Notes: generated from the sequence alone by a model not told the origin. A stretch of DNA of 64,000 bases from Syngnathus acus (GCF_901709675.1 NC_051102.1:2200912-2264911); one strand, 5' to 3'; positions 1 to 61,471 are shown, numbered from the stretch's first letter. Numbers and translations: made by a program.

Positions 1-59
1 ACACCCAAATGGAATGTACTGTGCACACCCTCTCTTCTGGCCATTTCAAAAAGTTTTTT

Positions 60-215
60 TTTTCTTGTTTTTATTTTTTGTGTTGTTTGCTTGTATGTAT
101 ATTGTGTACTATGTCTTGTCACCGTGGGATAGTGGGAACGTAATTTCGATCTCTTTGTGTGTCTTGGCATGTGAAGAAATTGACAATAAAGCAGACTTTG
201 ACTTTGACTTTTTGA
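60..215 (+). mobile_element. L2-like LINE 3' tail (fragment)
   Basis: The sequence ends in GACAATAAAGCAGACTTTG followed by repeats of GACTTT. This is the architecture of fish L2/CR1-clade 3' ends, where the element terminates in a short tandem repeat rather than poly(A). It resembles the tail of the better-preserved L2 copy at 28,180-28,412 (AAATTTCG block, then ACAATAAAG, then a short repeat), but belongs to another subfamily. Only the 3'UTR is present. The left limit is uncertain. Confidence 0.55.
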
Positions 216-444
216 CTTTTCTTTTGCAGTCATCTGTTGAGAACATTCATTCAAATCAAATTGTTACTTTTTTAATCAAATTGTGATTCATTTGTTTGTA
301 TCCATCTGGGAATTCCAGGTATTTATCATGTGCTACATGAATTGTTGATAGCTTCCCTAACATCGTAGCTCATAATTACAAACACATATAAAGAAAAGTT
401 GAAACAGTTAAGTTTCAACTTTGATAATTATAATTTAGATTATA

Positions 445-445
<1 letters not shown>
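131..445. repeat. Duplicated segment, copy 1 (period 407 bp)
   Basis: This roughly 310-bp block is repeated at 538-852 with only about four visible substitutions. It carries the L2-like tail and unique-looking flank down to AATTATAATTTA. Both copies run directly into AT/GATA microsatellite DNA, so the event looks like a recent tandem duplication with breakpoints in the microsatellite. Confidence 0.85.
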
Positions 446-475
<30 letters not shown>

Positions 476-537
476 ATATATAGAGAGAGATATATAGATA
501 TATATAGATATAGATATATAATTACAATTATAATTAT
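446..537. repeat. AT/GATA-rich microsatellite between the two copies
   Basis: Imperfect TA and GATA tracts with short GAGA runs, followed by AT-rich palindromic sequence (ATTACAATTATAATTATA). It separates the two copies of the duplicated block. Confidence 0.85.
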
Positions 538-852
538 AGTGGGAACGTAATTTCGATTTCTTTGTGTGTCTTGGCATGTGAAGAAATTGACAATAAAGCA
601 GACTTTGACTTTGACTTTTTGACTTTTCTTTTGCAGTCATCTGTTGAGAACATTCATTCAAATCAAATTGTTACTTTTTTAATCAAATTGTGATTCATTT
701 ATTTGTATCCATCTGGGAATTCCAGGTATTTATCATGTGCTACATGAATTGTTGATAGCTTCCCTAACATCGTAGCTCATAATTGCAAACACATATAAAG
801 AAAAGTTGAAACAGTTAAGTTTCAACTTTGATAATTATAATTTAAATTATCT
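538..852. repeat. Duplicated segment, copy 2 (period 407 bp)
   Basis: Second copy of 131-445, about 98-99 percent identical by eye. It includes the same L2-like tail (GACAATAAAGCAGACTTTG), so that tail is present here by DNA duplication and not by a second retrotransposition. Confidence 0.85.
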
Positions 853-880
853 ATCTATATATATATAGTATATATATATA

Positions 881-951
<71 letters not shown>

Positions 952-966
952 TAGATAGATATAGAT

Positions 967-1033
<67 letters not shown>

Positions 1034-1043
1034 TAGATAGATA
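848..1043. repeat. Compound microsatellite (TA)n-(GA)n-(GATA)n
   Basis: About 85 bp of TA repeats, a short GA run and about 90 bp of GATA repeats with occasional GATATA interruptions. The open reading frames across it are artefacts of the repeat. Confidence 0.95.
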
Positions 1044-1080
1044 ATTAAAATTATAATTATAATAATTTCATAATTTATTG

Positions 1081-1532
1081 CAGTATGTAAATTCTTCACT
1101 CAACGGAAGCTCACGATGACGCTTCCTGTGACGACAATACCCTGGTATACGGAACGCAGCCTTCGGGGACCCAGTCGTTTTGAGCGCTTGTAAAAATGTA
1201 AGATGCAATGTATCTTCATACATTAATTTTTAGGGAAAATTAATATTTTATAATAAGCCCGTTTAAAAGAACCAGAAAGCGGAACGTATATGGTAAAAAG
1301 CGTTGGAGGACAACGAGGAGAAATTGAAATGGAACGCAGCCTTATGGTCACATGCTAGTCAAGCTGGATCAGCTGACACTGAACACTTCTGTTTTTCACG
1401 CTCCAACTGAGCGCTCCCTTAGCCATCTTATTTCATAAAAATCGTCATCATTATCATTATTTTTTTTAGTGGTGTTTACCGGTGCCGAGCTCACGGTTCG
1501 TTCGCTTATCTACTGAGCACACCGCCGAATCA
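1081..1532 (+). promoter_or_regulatory. 5' flank and probable promoter of atp6v0b
   Basis: This is the non-coding interval upstream of the first atp6v0b exon. It contains TCACATG (1348-1354) and CAGCTG E-box-like sites. Genes for V-ATPase subunits are known targets of the TFEB/MITF family, which bind CLEAR/M-box sites. The sites here are near matches only. A 13-mer, GGAACGCAGCCTT, occurs twice (about 1155 and 1331). No TATA box is obvious, and the transcription start cannot be fixed from sequence. Confidence 0.35.
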
Positions 1533-3977
<2,445 letters not shown>

Positions 3978-5353
3978 GGAGAGGACAAGAGGAAGATGAC
4001 AACACCGCTGGAAAAATAAGTTGTGTAAATACACCGTAAATTATTTGAATGTTGCTATTTGCCGTGTATTGTCTTCAATTGTCATTTCAAGAACAAGTGT
4101 TTATCCACACTCTTACTGAAAGATGGTTGAAAATAAGACTATTGAGTATTTGAACATGTCTTTTGGATGTGTGTGTGAGTGTGTACCCCTTTCCTGTGAA
4201 GCATGAGCTTGTTTAGAATTGTTCATTGCGCTTGCCTGGTCCGCGAGAGACCTGCTTACTCAGTAGCGCCCCCTCGAAAGGTAAACAATTCAGCCCCTGA
4301 CACCAGCGTCATGTATGAGTGAGTAATTTGGTGGACTTTTTTTTTTTTTTATCATGAGGTCCCATGTCTGAAATTAAAGAGGGTGAGGCCCTACTTGGGA
4401 ATTCACCTAAATGAGTGCAAATCCAAAACAGTCAAGAGGGTGAATCTGAGCTACATTATAGTTGAGCATGTAGAAAAAATAATGTAAACTTCAAATGTAA
4501 AATTTTTAATTTTGTGTTATTTTTCTGTCATTCTTTTTCTTTTTTTACGCACTGTTGTCTTCATTTATTGTAGTTGTAACATTCCCTAACCTGGTCATTG
4601 CTTCATTGTGAAAGCTTGTGGTGATATCCTGTTTGATATATCAGTTTTACCTGATGCAACGCCATCTATTAATTATTATGATGAAGTTGTGAAAGACTAT
4701 TCAAATGAATTGTCAATGTTGCAAAAGTAATATCACCTTTACATGATTAAGCCTGAAAGGAAGGTGTGTACCAAAACTCCATATTTTTGTCAGTGATCTG
4801 CGTGAGTGTGTGTAATTATGTTGACGTGATGGTGACAAGAAAGTAAATGTCCAATAAAAATAAATCGTGTCCTCATAAAATGCCTCTGAACAAAACTGTT
4901 CAACTCGGCTCCATTTGACTCAGCCAAATTTTGCAGTGTTCCTTTGCATCCACAAGACGGCGCTACTAGCACATACTCGTGCTGAGTGGACTTAATGAAC
5001 GTCATTGCGATTCCAGGCTGTTCTATGTACTTTGTTCCTTTTGTGTAAGAATAGGAACGAAAAGTCCCTCTCGCCTCTGTCCCCGGGAGGGATAAATAAA
5101 TCCCGGAGCCGTTCCTGGCTCCCATTTAGCACGGGTTTGAATATGGAACACATCCAGCTTCATCTCTGTGATATAGAGGGTATGCACACTTTTGCAACCA
5201 CGTTATCTCAATTGTTTTATTTCCCTTCTCTAAAATATTTTTTTTTCAATTGAGTTGGACATGATTAAAGAAAAGAAAATTTAGCAAGGCATTTAACAAG
5301 GGGTGTGCAGACCTTTTACACTTACTGCATCAATTTTCTGCGCTTTCTACGTA
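3978..5353 (+). other. atp6v0b 3'UTR and intergenic DNA
   Basis: No coding exon is visible. Possible poly(A) signals for atp6v0b are AATAAG near 4015 and the AATAAAAATAAA cluster at 4852-4863; which one is used cannot be decided. The rest is AT-rich and of low complexity. Confidence 0.5.
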
Positions 5354-6574
5354 CAGTGGGGCAAAAAAGTATTGTCAGCCACCAATTGTGCAAGTTCTCC
5401 CAGAAACAAAACTGTAGACCTGCACCAGGCTGGGAAGACTGAATCTCCAATAGGTCAGCAGCTTAGTGTGAATAAATCAATTATTAGAAAATGGAAGACA
5501 TACAAGACCACTGACAATCTCCCTCGATCTGGGGCTCTATGCAATATCTCACCCTGTGGGGTCAAAATGATCACAAGAACGATGAACAAAATCCCAGAAC
5601 CACACAGGGGGACCTAGTGAATGACCTGCAGAGAGCTGGGACCAAAGTAACAGACTACCATCAGTAACGCACCACGCCGCCAGGGACTCAAATCCTGCAG
5701 TGCCAGACGTGTTCCCCTGCTCAAGACAGTACATGTCCAGGCCCGTCTGAAGTTTGCTAGACAGCATTTGGATGATCCAGAAGATTGGGAGAATGTCATA
5801 TGGTCTGATGAAACCAAAATAGAACTCTTTGGTAACAACTCAACTCGTCGTGTTTGGAGGAGAAACAATGCAAGAGCACCATACCTACTGTGAAGCATGG
5901 GGGTGGAAACATCATGGTTTGGGGCTGATTTTCTTTCAAGGGGACCAGGATGACTGATCCATGTAAAGGAAAGAATGAATGGGGCCATGTATCGTGAGAT
6001 TTTGAGTGAAAACCAACTTCCATCAGCAAGGACATTGAAGATGAAACATGGCTGGGTCTTTCAGCATGACAATGATGCCAAACACACCGCCCGGGCAACA
6101 AAGGAGTGGCTTCGTAAGAAGCATTTCAAGTTCCTGGAGTAGCCTAGCCAGTCTCCGGATCTTGACCCCATAGAAAATCTTTGGAGGGAGTTGAAAGTCC
6201 GTGTTGCCCAGCGACAGCCCCAAAACCTCACTGCTTTTGAGAAGATCTGCATGGAGGAATGGGCCAAAATACCAGTAACGGTGTGTGAAAACTTTGTGAA
6301 TACTTCCAGAAAACGTTTGACCTCTGTCATTGCCAACAAAGAGTATATAACAAAGTATTAATATGAACTTTTATTATTGACCAAATACTTATTTTCCACC
6401 ATAATTCGCAAATAAATTCCTTAAAAATCAGACAATGTGATTTTCCGGATTTTATTTTCCTTTTGTCTCTCATAGTTGAAGTCTACCTATGATGAAAATT
6501 ACAGGCATCTCTCATCTTGTAAGTGGGAGAACTTGCACAATTGGTGATTGACTAAATACTTTTTTGCCCCACTG
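5354..6574 (+). mobile_element. Tc1/mariner-like DNA transposon, inactivated, ~1.22 kb
   Basis: The element starts CAGTGGGGCAAAAAAGTAT and ends with the inverted match ATACTTTTTTGCCCCACTG, flanked by TA on both sides (5352-5353 and 6575-6576). The inverted repeats continue inward for about 50 bp (CACCAATTGTGCAAGTTCTC and its complement). Length, TA target site and the internal transposase remnant all fit the Tc1 group. The left repeat has lost a few bases relative to the right one. Confidence 0.93.
5400..6362 (+). pseudogene. Tc1-type transposase pseudogene
   Basis: Pieces of a Tc1 transposase can be read in shifting + frames. There is an N-terminal helix-turn-helix region around 5,420-5,520 (GQQLSVNKSIIRKW, then NLPRSGA), the GGGNIMVWG region near 5,900-5,930, and C-terminal pieces to about 6,360. 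Frameshifts and stops interrupt every part, so no functional transposase is made. ORFs on the opposite strand here are antisense artefacts. Confidence 0.85.
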
Positions 6575-6576
6575 TA

Positions 6577-7059
6577 TCTAATAAAATCACTTGATATATT
6601 TTAATATGTCGTTGAAAAATATATTTTACATTGATAGATTTTGTTTAAATTTCATATTTCATTTTTGTTGAGTTGAATGCAACCAACTTAAAATATTTTA
6701 TATTCCAAAATATGTAACGCAATATAACTGTTAAAACATCAATTATTTGCTCAATGATTAACTGTACCTTTTCCCATTTTAAAATAAAGACAAACAGTAT
6801 AGTTTTTGATACCCACTGTCTGAGAGAAAAAATATATATATAAGATGGATGGAAAAACATTACAAGGCAGAAAAAGCAAAAACAAAAGGCGCCCCCCCCC
6901 CCCACTCGCTTTCTCCTTGGGCTTCCGTAGTGAGTGAAAGCGGAGCAAAGCAGAGGGACCTGCTGGAGAGAGGAAGAGGAGCAGCCCTCCATCCTTCATT
7001 CTTTCCTTCCGTTTTCTTTTTTTGTCGTTGCCTTGTGAAAAAAATGTAATCACATGACA
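6577..7059. other. Intergenic DNA before b4galt2
   Basis: AT-rich sequence to about 6,840, then a C-rich run (6,891-6,903) and purine-rich sequence. No gene is seen. The interval grades into GC-richer, CpG-containing DNA that probably belongs to the b4galt2 promoter. Confidence 0.5.
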
Positions 7060-7286
7060 TCATAACCATGAGGACGTCGCTTCTCTACTCGCCTCCTTTT
7101 CGCTTGAACGACGTCGACGCGGCGGATACGCTTGACGCTAGCTAAACAACACTGCTTTTTCTTTTCTTTCTTTTCCCCACATTTTTTAGGTCTCATTCTT
7201 CCATCATCTGAGAGTCCATATCCGTCTGTATAGGGTGAATAATTTACTTCTTGTAAATAAGTATTTTTTTTTTATTTTCTCATACG

Positions 7287-19758
<12,472 letters not shown>

Positions 19759-20116
19759 ATGGCCGCCAACCGCCGTTGGAGCATGAGCACATATCGCATT
19801 GCCTTATACCTGAGATAACGCTCATTATCCTTGCTCGAGCGTGCTCCGTCTACCCAGGATCCGTTCTGATCAAATTGTTTTGGATCCGACGGTCATGCAG
19901 GGGAACTTTGGGACCAAAGTGGCAGCTTGGGATTTGATTGGAGCCCCCGTGTGTCTCCCAGAGACCCAATGCAAAGAAAGGTGAACCGCATGCGCTGTAG
20001 TATTCTTCTCCATCGGGATATCGACCACAAGGCCGTCGCGATGAGCGCATGATTGCAACGGCGCCGCGCCATCTTCGTCGTGGCCGGCGGTCGTCCGCCG
20101 CTCGTCGTCCTCGGCC

Positions 20117-54757
<34,641 letters not shown>

Positions 54758-55965
54758 ACTCAAGGTAGGTTGGGATTGGGATGGACGCACCAAGGAAGTT
54801 ACAAGCACATCCAGGAGTAGAATCTTTTTTTTTTTTTTTTTTACACTTTGACTTGTTCTTCTAAGCTTCTGGACAACATTGGAATGGAAGGACCAAAGTT
54901 TGATGAATGACACAAAGCAGGAGTTTGATGGACTGATATAGACCTCAAGGCTAAAATGTCCCAAAATGGCAAAACCCATTAAAATGAATGATGGGAGGAC
55001 CACAATGTGGCCAGAGAAGTTTTGAGACCCCAACAGCAAAAGCCTAGACGGTAAAGATTTATGAGGCGACCTGCAAGACATCCGACTCGCATATGTACAT
55101 TATCCCATGCGAGTCGAAAATACTCCCAAATCAAAGCCTCTGGCATTTACGAATGAATGTATCGTGCCCGCATCCCTCACCGGGACTCTGCTGGGACATT
55201 ATAGTTTTTTTCTTTGTTATTTTGGGGAAATGTAGAGACTGAAACTTCTTGGAGCAAGGTGGGCATCATGATTATATGTTGTAGCTGTGGTGGGGGTGGG
55301 GAGTTGAAAATGGAATCACTGAGGATGGACCCTGATGACTGATAGATACAGCAAATGACTCAGCTTGTATTGTTCTAATTATGATCTGATTTGATTTGAT
55401 GTGATGTGAGGAATGCTTACCCATGTTCCTCTGAAATTTAGATGGCTGAAATTTTAAACACAGGATCACCACATGTCATTTAATATTTTGGTTTATTTTG
55501 CCATATTCTTATTTTGACTGATTGGCTTCATGCGTTTGAATTTAATTTATTTTATTTTAGCTTTCTTTCCTATATACGTATACCTTGAAACTGGTAACCA
55601 GGCCATGCCTAGTCAATACTAAGCTCGCAATGTCGATAGTGAGCATTTGTTATCATGAGGCGGCCATTTTGAATACTCATCATATCGTAGGGTAGCAGAA
55701 ACAATGAGCCTTATCAGTTTTTCAACATTTCTGTTTTGTTTTGTTACTGCGAGCACGTGGTCGTGTCCACATTTGGTATATCCAAGTGTTTTTAATGCTG
55801 TAATCTTCCTATTTTGCAGTTTTGACACATCATACTGTTACATATATTTCCACCGAGCTGATGCCTTCAGTAGTTATTTTCTATTAATTAAATGACATTT
55901 AAATCATGAACTGTAAACCAAAACATGTTTTTTCTCCTTTAGTTTCTACTTTGACGAGTCTAGAA

Positions 55966-55988
55966 GGGGGGGGGGGGGGGGGGGGGGG
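55966..55988. repeat. Poly(G) run, ~23 bases
   Basis: An uninterrupted G tract, able to form G-quadruplex in RNA if included in the b4galt2 3'UTR. Its length is sensitive to sequencing error. Confidence 0.9.
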
Positions 55989-56340
55989 TAATCAGTTCGA
56001 TACGCTTATCTTCGCCTCAAGGTTGTTGTTTTTTTTTTTTTCTTCAAGGTGATATGATTCGCCTGTTTAGCGCACGCACGCACATTCACACTGTCTTCCC
56101 TTCTTTGTACAGGTTTTTGTTTTGTTGTGTTTTTTTAGTTTTATCACCTTTGAATGCCTTTGCACCGTGTCATTGACCTTTTCTGTCCTCCTTACAAATC
56201 TCACTGCAGGCTTTAGTGGCACCAAGAGCAGCCAAATGCAATCACCCGCCTCTGGACTTGATTGTGATTTGGGTTATGAGGCGATATCAAATGTTAGAAG
56301 GTCATTAAATGGTTCAGTTTATAAATGCGGCAAAAACCTA

Positions 56341-56540
56341 TAATAATAATACATTTTATTTAGAAGCGCCTTTCAGGTCACTCAAGGTCACTTTACAAAG
56401 AGTTAAAAACAAGTTAAAAACAAATTCAAACAATATCAATCAGATATAGTAAACACGGTAAAGCAGTAAAAACAGCCGGTGAGTAGCGGCAGCAAGACAC
56501 GCCAGCGTACACTCAGACCGAAAGATCCATAGAGTACAAA
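56341..56540 (-). mobile_element. Retroposon 3' region fragment
   Basis: TAATAATAATACATTTTATTTAGAAGCGCCTTTCAGGTCACTCAAGGTCACTTTACA is the reverse-strand 3' end of a teleost retroposon, followed by about 120 bp of its body (AAACACGGTAAAGCAGTAAAAAC...). No protein remnant is seen. Confidence 0.6.
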
Positions 56541-58740
56541 CAATATTTGACTTAGCATTAGTGGAAATTTATTGGACTGTCTCTTATTGCCAGGCCTTGT
56601 CTGCTGCCATGTTGTCCTGCAGACGCTGGTGGCCGACGTTGATGCGGCGCAGATTGGTGGGGCTCTGGCGCTTCACTTATTGTGTTCAGTTGCAGCTGCC
56701 ATGAGTTATATGCGACTATATAATAAACAAAAACGTTTTTAAAATAGATTGGTCCATCTTCGGATCTGTTTTTTTTTTTAAACTCGCTGATTGGCTTCAA
56801 AAACCTGATGGTGTAAAAACGTATAAAATTAGTCAACATTTTTGCTTGTGGATTTAATTGGATTTAGTCAAAAAAGAGAGTACTACAATTCATTAAGTCA
56901 TCACGATGTGCTTATAAGTAGAAGCTCAGATACCTGTGTAAAAGTAGTACTATAGACACATATCTCTTCATTTTGGGAGTAAAAGTAAAAAAGCGTGAAA
57001 AATTAGTATTTAGGTCAAGTACAGGCACTTAAAAAAAATATGCCAAAAATAATCCAATGTTTACTAATTGCTGCAGATTTTTTGTACTAAGTTGTCATGA
57101 GAAGAGCATGCTTACTGCATCATATCAGTCAAACCTAATTGGATTTGATGGGAGTAAAGGGCAGACGCGAGCGGCCCCCAGTGTGCTTTTACACCAAGGT
57201 GGATTTTTGCAATTCTATTCATTTCATTTCCTTTCAGCGACGCGACGAGAAGTGCTCCATGTTTGCTAATGGACTCTGAGTGCTCTGATGTTTGAATTGA
57301 AGCTGTACTCGTGGTCAAGCACACCTCAGGTGCTTGCGTGGTTTCGTTACTCGGTACGGGGAGGACTTCCTGTGTCGACGCTTTTAAAATAAAAAAATAG
57401 CTACTCTAAATCCAGACGCTGTTTTTTTTTTTGTACATTGAATGTTAAAATGTTATCTTATATAGTATGCATTATGTCATATCAAAACTAATTTTTCTAT
57501 ACAATCAATAAAATGTCTGGTTAAAGATTGATGATGATTCTGTCATTTGTTGATGTCATTTCTGCGTTAGGAAATATTTCTCGCACTACCAGATCTGTCA
57601 GCAGGTTGAATTTCCATGTAGAAGTAATTATGTCACTAAAAAGGTTTTAACACTCTTCTTGATTGTTTTACAATTGACTTTCTTCCTCAATTTGATTTAT
57701 ATTGCAATAATTTTAAAAATTACATGTTTTGCTAATTTGTATATTTTCTTTGAAGCTATTGCCGATATTTCTGCACCTTTTGTTTTGTAATTGTTTTACT
57801 TCCAGTACCTTCCAATATTGTATTAGTAAAATGATTTGCCTTGGAGGAGGTTCATGCTTGCTCAGAGATTTGTAACGGTAAACGCTACTCCAGTGAAGAC
57901 AATTTTGTAGCCTGTTCAGCCCGGCGGTATCGCATTGCACCAGCATTTCAGTCAATCCAATAAATGAACCTTCATGTCAAGGTTTGATTGAATAGGAGCT
58001 ATCCACTCAAGCTCTCTTGTTACAGCATTAATGATGTGAGCAAAAGTGTATTTTTATTTCCATATGGAGCAATTACACAGGCAGTCATTTCCTCAACACT
58101 GCATTCAACAAGGCCATTTAGAAATTTATGTTCTGACATAAAAAAAAAGCATAATGCGGCTAGGATGTCTTAAAAATTGGATTTATTGCTTTGCTAAACA
58201 ATTTACATGTGGTCTCAATAGCTTAATGAAGTAAATCTTGGTTCCAGATTTGGTGTGAATGATACAGTCAACTTGGTTCACACATCAGTAAGTTAGCCAG
58301 CCAGACAAATAACAAACATTGATGCATGTAAATTTTAATCTCGTTCTCAAAGGAGAAGAGGTTCTTGCTTGCCGTTCGTAGCCATGGGCACTGATTACAA
58401 CCAGGATGGGCATTTTTTAGGTTGTTATATTACCGATCACCACTAGATGGCAGGCATGTCTTAGATGCGAAATCCTTGGTACGCATGCTTTCAATAACGC
58501 TTGAACCTGGTGTGCTTTTATCATTTTCTGTGAGTCCTGAGTGACTTTCTAGTTTAGTTTGGCTTTAATTGTCAGGATAGGAAATACGTCAAAAAGATAC
58601 ACAATGAGGTTACATATTTAGAAAAACTGATGGATATTGGGGTTTCAGATGAAATTTCAGACTTAAAATGCACTGTAACCTTTCCTGATGACTTAATTTG
58701 AGTTTATGAGAGTGTATTTTAGGCCCATCCTAAAATTTTA

Positions 58741-59718
58741 CCCTAAAGCAGCCATGTCCAAAGTCCGGCCCGCGGCCCAAATCCGGCCCCCGGTGATTTC
58801 ATACGGCCCGCACCTTCGGTCTGATAATGTATTATTTATGGCCCGCCTGCACTGTCAAACTGAATAAAAAAAAATCATGAAACTCGAAACTGTAATTCCT
58901 CCTATTTCTAAAAGGTGGACGCACCACCCCTCTCCGCTCATTTCTTCCATGGCGACTGCAAAGAAAACGAGGAAAGTTGACATTGAGGGCCGTCGCTTTC
59001 AAGAGAAATGGGAATTACAATACTTCCTCGCTTAAAATCAAGGCAATTGTGTTTGTCTAATTTCTAAAGAGACGGTGGCCTTGTTTAAGGACTTCAACCT
59101 AAAGAGACACTAGTCAGACTGAACATGCTGACACATACGACAAGCTAACAAGGAGTAACCGCGCTGATAAAGTGAAGCAGCTCCAAGCTGAAATGGCATC
59201 ACAACAGCGATTCTTCACGCGGGGCTGAATCAAAAGTAGATCAAAAGTAAATATTCATTAATATTAAATATTACGAAGTGGCCATGTTAATACGTTATGA
59301 ACCTGTAGACGTGACACAAACTATTACTTTCTGAAAGATATTGTAAATGACAAGAGCTAAATTCACTAAGTTTTAGTAATAACAACTTTGCATTACTTAG
59401 AACTCCTGTTTAAAATGTTCATGAAGCAAAAATAATTTTAAACTCATGTAAATTTAAGATATTTCATACAGTTTGTTCAACGTTATCTGACTTTTCAGAT
59501 ATGAATGAAAGGCCACAATTTGTGTTTTTAGAGTTGTTCACATCTGCCTTTAAAAAATAAAGACAATTGGGACCATGAAATTTGGTTTATAACAGTGTGT
59601 ATTTGCATGAAATATTTGTAGTTAAAAAATGTCCGAAAAAACTATTGGCCCCGGGGGCCCCTTCACTTTATCAAATCTGGCCCTCCTTGCAAAACGTTTG
59701 GAGACCCCTGCCCTAAAG
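58741..59718 (+). mobile_element. hAT element (GTF2IRD2/ZBED-like transposase relative), non-autonomous
   Basis: The target duplication CCCTAAAG lies at 58741-58748 and 59711-59718. The element starts CAGCCATGTCCAAAGTCCGG and ends CGTTTGGAGACCCCTG; the ends are imperfect inverted repeats. It keeps the N-terminal end of a transposase from ATG 58,949 (MATAKKTRKVDIEGRRFQ), broken by a TAA, and a later piece (LFKDFNLKRH, then DTYDKL). Most of the transposase is deleted. Confidence 0.92.
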
Positions 59719-59725
59719 CCTGTAT

Positions 59726-59737
59726 TTTATTTTTATT
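59726..59737 (-). terminator. Probable poly(A) signal of the VWC gene
   Basis: On the - strand AATAAA occurs twice (59726-59731 and 59732-59737), about 52-63 bases after the TGA stop. This implies a very short 3'UTR ending beside the hAT target duplication at 59,711-59,718. Confidence 0.5.
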
Positions 59738-59788
59738 TTTTTAATAACATCAAAGTCTTTGGCGCATTGGTCAAGATGACATGTCATT

Positions 59789-61471
59789 TCAGTTTTGTGT
59801 CTCAGACTGCTCGGGCGTGCAGTTGTTGAGGCGAGAGCAGGTCGCCAGGCGGTTGCCTTGCCAGTAGCCGGCATCCTGGCCATCATGGCAACGGCACTTG
59901 GTGCATGAGTCCACCCAGACAGGCTCACCGGCGGGAATCACTCGGCTGCGGGATGAGTCCAGGTAGCAGTTTGGACCTGGTGGGAGTAAAATGGCCAATT
60001 AATTATACATAACATCATTGGTCTTGACACATATGATAATTGTGTCAAACCTGAGTATTTCCCAAACTTCTGATTCACAAAGGCTAACATGATTTTTTTT
60101 CCCCATTGGGTTATTTTGGCACTGTAAATGATTGTGTTAAGTTTAGTGATATTTTTTTTCCCCCTGTGGCAACATGCTGCCTCTCACAGGTCAAACTTGG
60201 TACTGCACCAGACATCACTCCGAGTCTTGTTTTTGCTGGTCATCTTTCATGTCACATTTAAAAAAATGAATGTGGACTCTCACCCTCCTTGCACTCGGGG
60301 CAGCACTTGCCGGGCTGGTACACGGGGTTGACGCACGGTGGGGGCGCGCAGTCGGCCACTAAACAGCGGGCGATGCCATCGCTGTCGCACGTGCACTGCT
60401 CACATTCGGTTGGCTAGGAAACACACAAGTCAAGAGGATTTACACACAGCACCAAAACTGATGTTGAAATGAAGACCTGAGCATTATTGTTTTTATAAAT
60501 GCGTCCATCACTTTGCCTCTCAGACTTAATTTCTCCCCATAAAAAAGCTATATTTTTCATTTATCTTCATGTTAATAGTATTAATAAATAGATACTATGC
60601 TGTTAGAAATCAACAGTGATGAAGCTTTCACACTTTTTCCAGTTTGTGAACCACTGGATGATACTGCATCATAATGCAAGTGAAGTGACCGGTGACTCCC
60701 ACTTTCAACAGGGGGCGCCATTTGCTGGTAGGTGCCAAGTAGGTCCAGTTTGCGTGGTCATTTTTTGTTTCCACTTTTCATTTTTTTCTTACTTTGGAAA
60801 CACAATATTTGTTTTTTATTCACTTTTATAACTTCTTTTGCCTATTTAGATTTATTGTTTTATTTTGGAGTATTTTTGAATGGCGTATTGTAAAAAAATA
60901 TTTTCACTTTTGTTATAATTGATACTGAATTATCTTATACCTTACACCTATTTAACATTATTTTAAAACTATTCAATCGACAGCTTTATGCATGGTGTTT
61001 TTTAAATGTTAATTTATTGAATTAGACATTAATTGAGTCTCAATCTTGACATTTAAAATGTTAAAGAACCCTTATTTGAAGAGGGAGAAAAGAAAGATTA
61101 TACTTCATGGTCTAGGATGCTCTGAGGCTTACCTGGAAGTTTTGCCCAAGTTCGTAGACCACCCCCCGGTACTCGCACCCGATTCTCTCGCAACGGGGGC
61201 AGCAGTCGCTGGGATAGTGGCTCACATGGATGCACGCTGCCGGCAGGCTGGTGCACTCAGTGTGGGAACACAGCGAGCCATCTGCCGTGCACTCGCATTG
61301 AGTGCACTGGTCCGAGTCCAGGAAGTACCACTCTCCTACGTAGTACACACTACCGTTGGCCTCGCAGGTGCTCTCCTGCGGCGGTGGCTGCTGCTGCTGG
61401 CCGACCACCGAGAAGCCCAAGACGGCCTGGGCGCTCAGGAGCACCGCCAAGAGGAGCTGGCTCGACAACAT
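59789..61471 (-). CDS. Secreted von Willebrand factor C-domain protein, VWC2/VWC2L (brorin)-like, 3 exons
   Basis: Predicted secreted cysteine-rich protein; VWC2-family members are extracellular modulators of BMP signalling, but that role is inferred here. Exons in transcript order: 61471-61133, 60413-60284 and 59976-59789, with GT-AG sites and matching phases (0, then 1). This gives 657 nt and 218 aa, against about 222 for human VWC2L as I recall. It starts at the ATG at 61471; an upstream in-frame TTG is not needed. Residues 1-19 form a signal peptide (LLLAVLLSAQAVLG), followed by a Gln/Pro spacer. VWC domain 1 runs from C36 to C94 (CPRC), domain 2 from C99 to C154 (CVNPVYQPGKCCPEC), then a partial third module from PNCYLD to the end. 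The CCPEC..GPNC link and IPAG match VWC2/VWC2L. The N-terminal part differs from both, so it may be a fish-specific or lost paralogue. Confidence 0.88.

Larger units (their letters stand above)
54758..58740 (+). other. b4galt2 3'UTR and intergenic DNA
   Basis: No coding exon is seen. Candidate poly(A) signals for b4galt2 are AATAAA at 57,507-57,512 and at about 57,959; which is used cannot be told. The region has T-runs (54,824-54,841), a long G-run (55,966-55,988) and a retroposon tail at 56,341. Confidence 0.4.

Noticed and set aside
1482-1532. N-terminal extension of atp6v0b from a GTG
   Set aside because: Vertebrate starts are ATG; the extension has no match in the family and three better ATGs follow.
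5549-6339. Overlapping - strand ORFs of 66-124 aa
   Set aside because: Antisense of the decayed Tc1 transposase; the sense strand carries the recognisable remnants.
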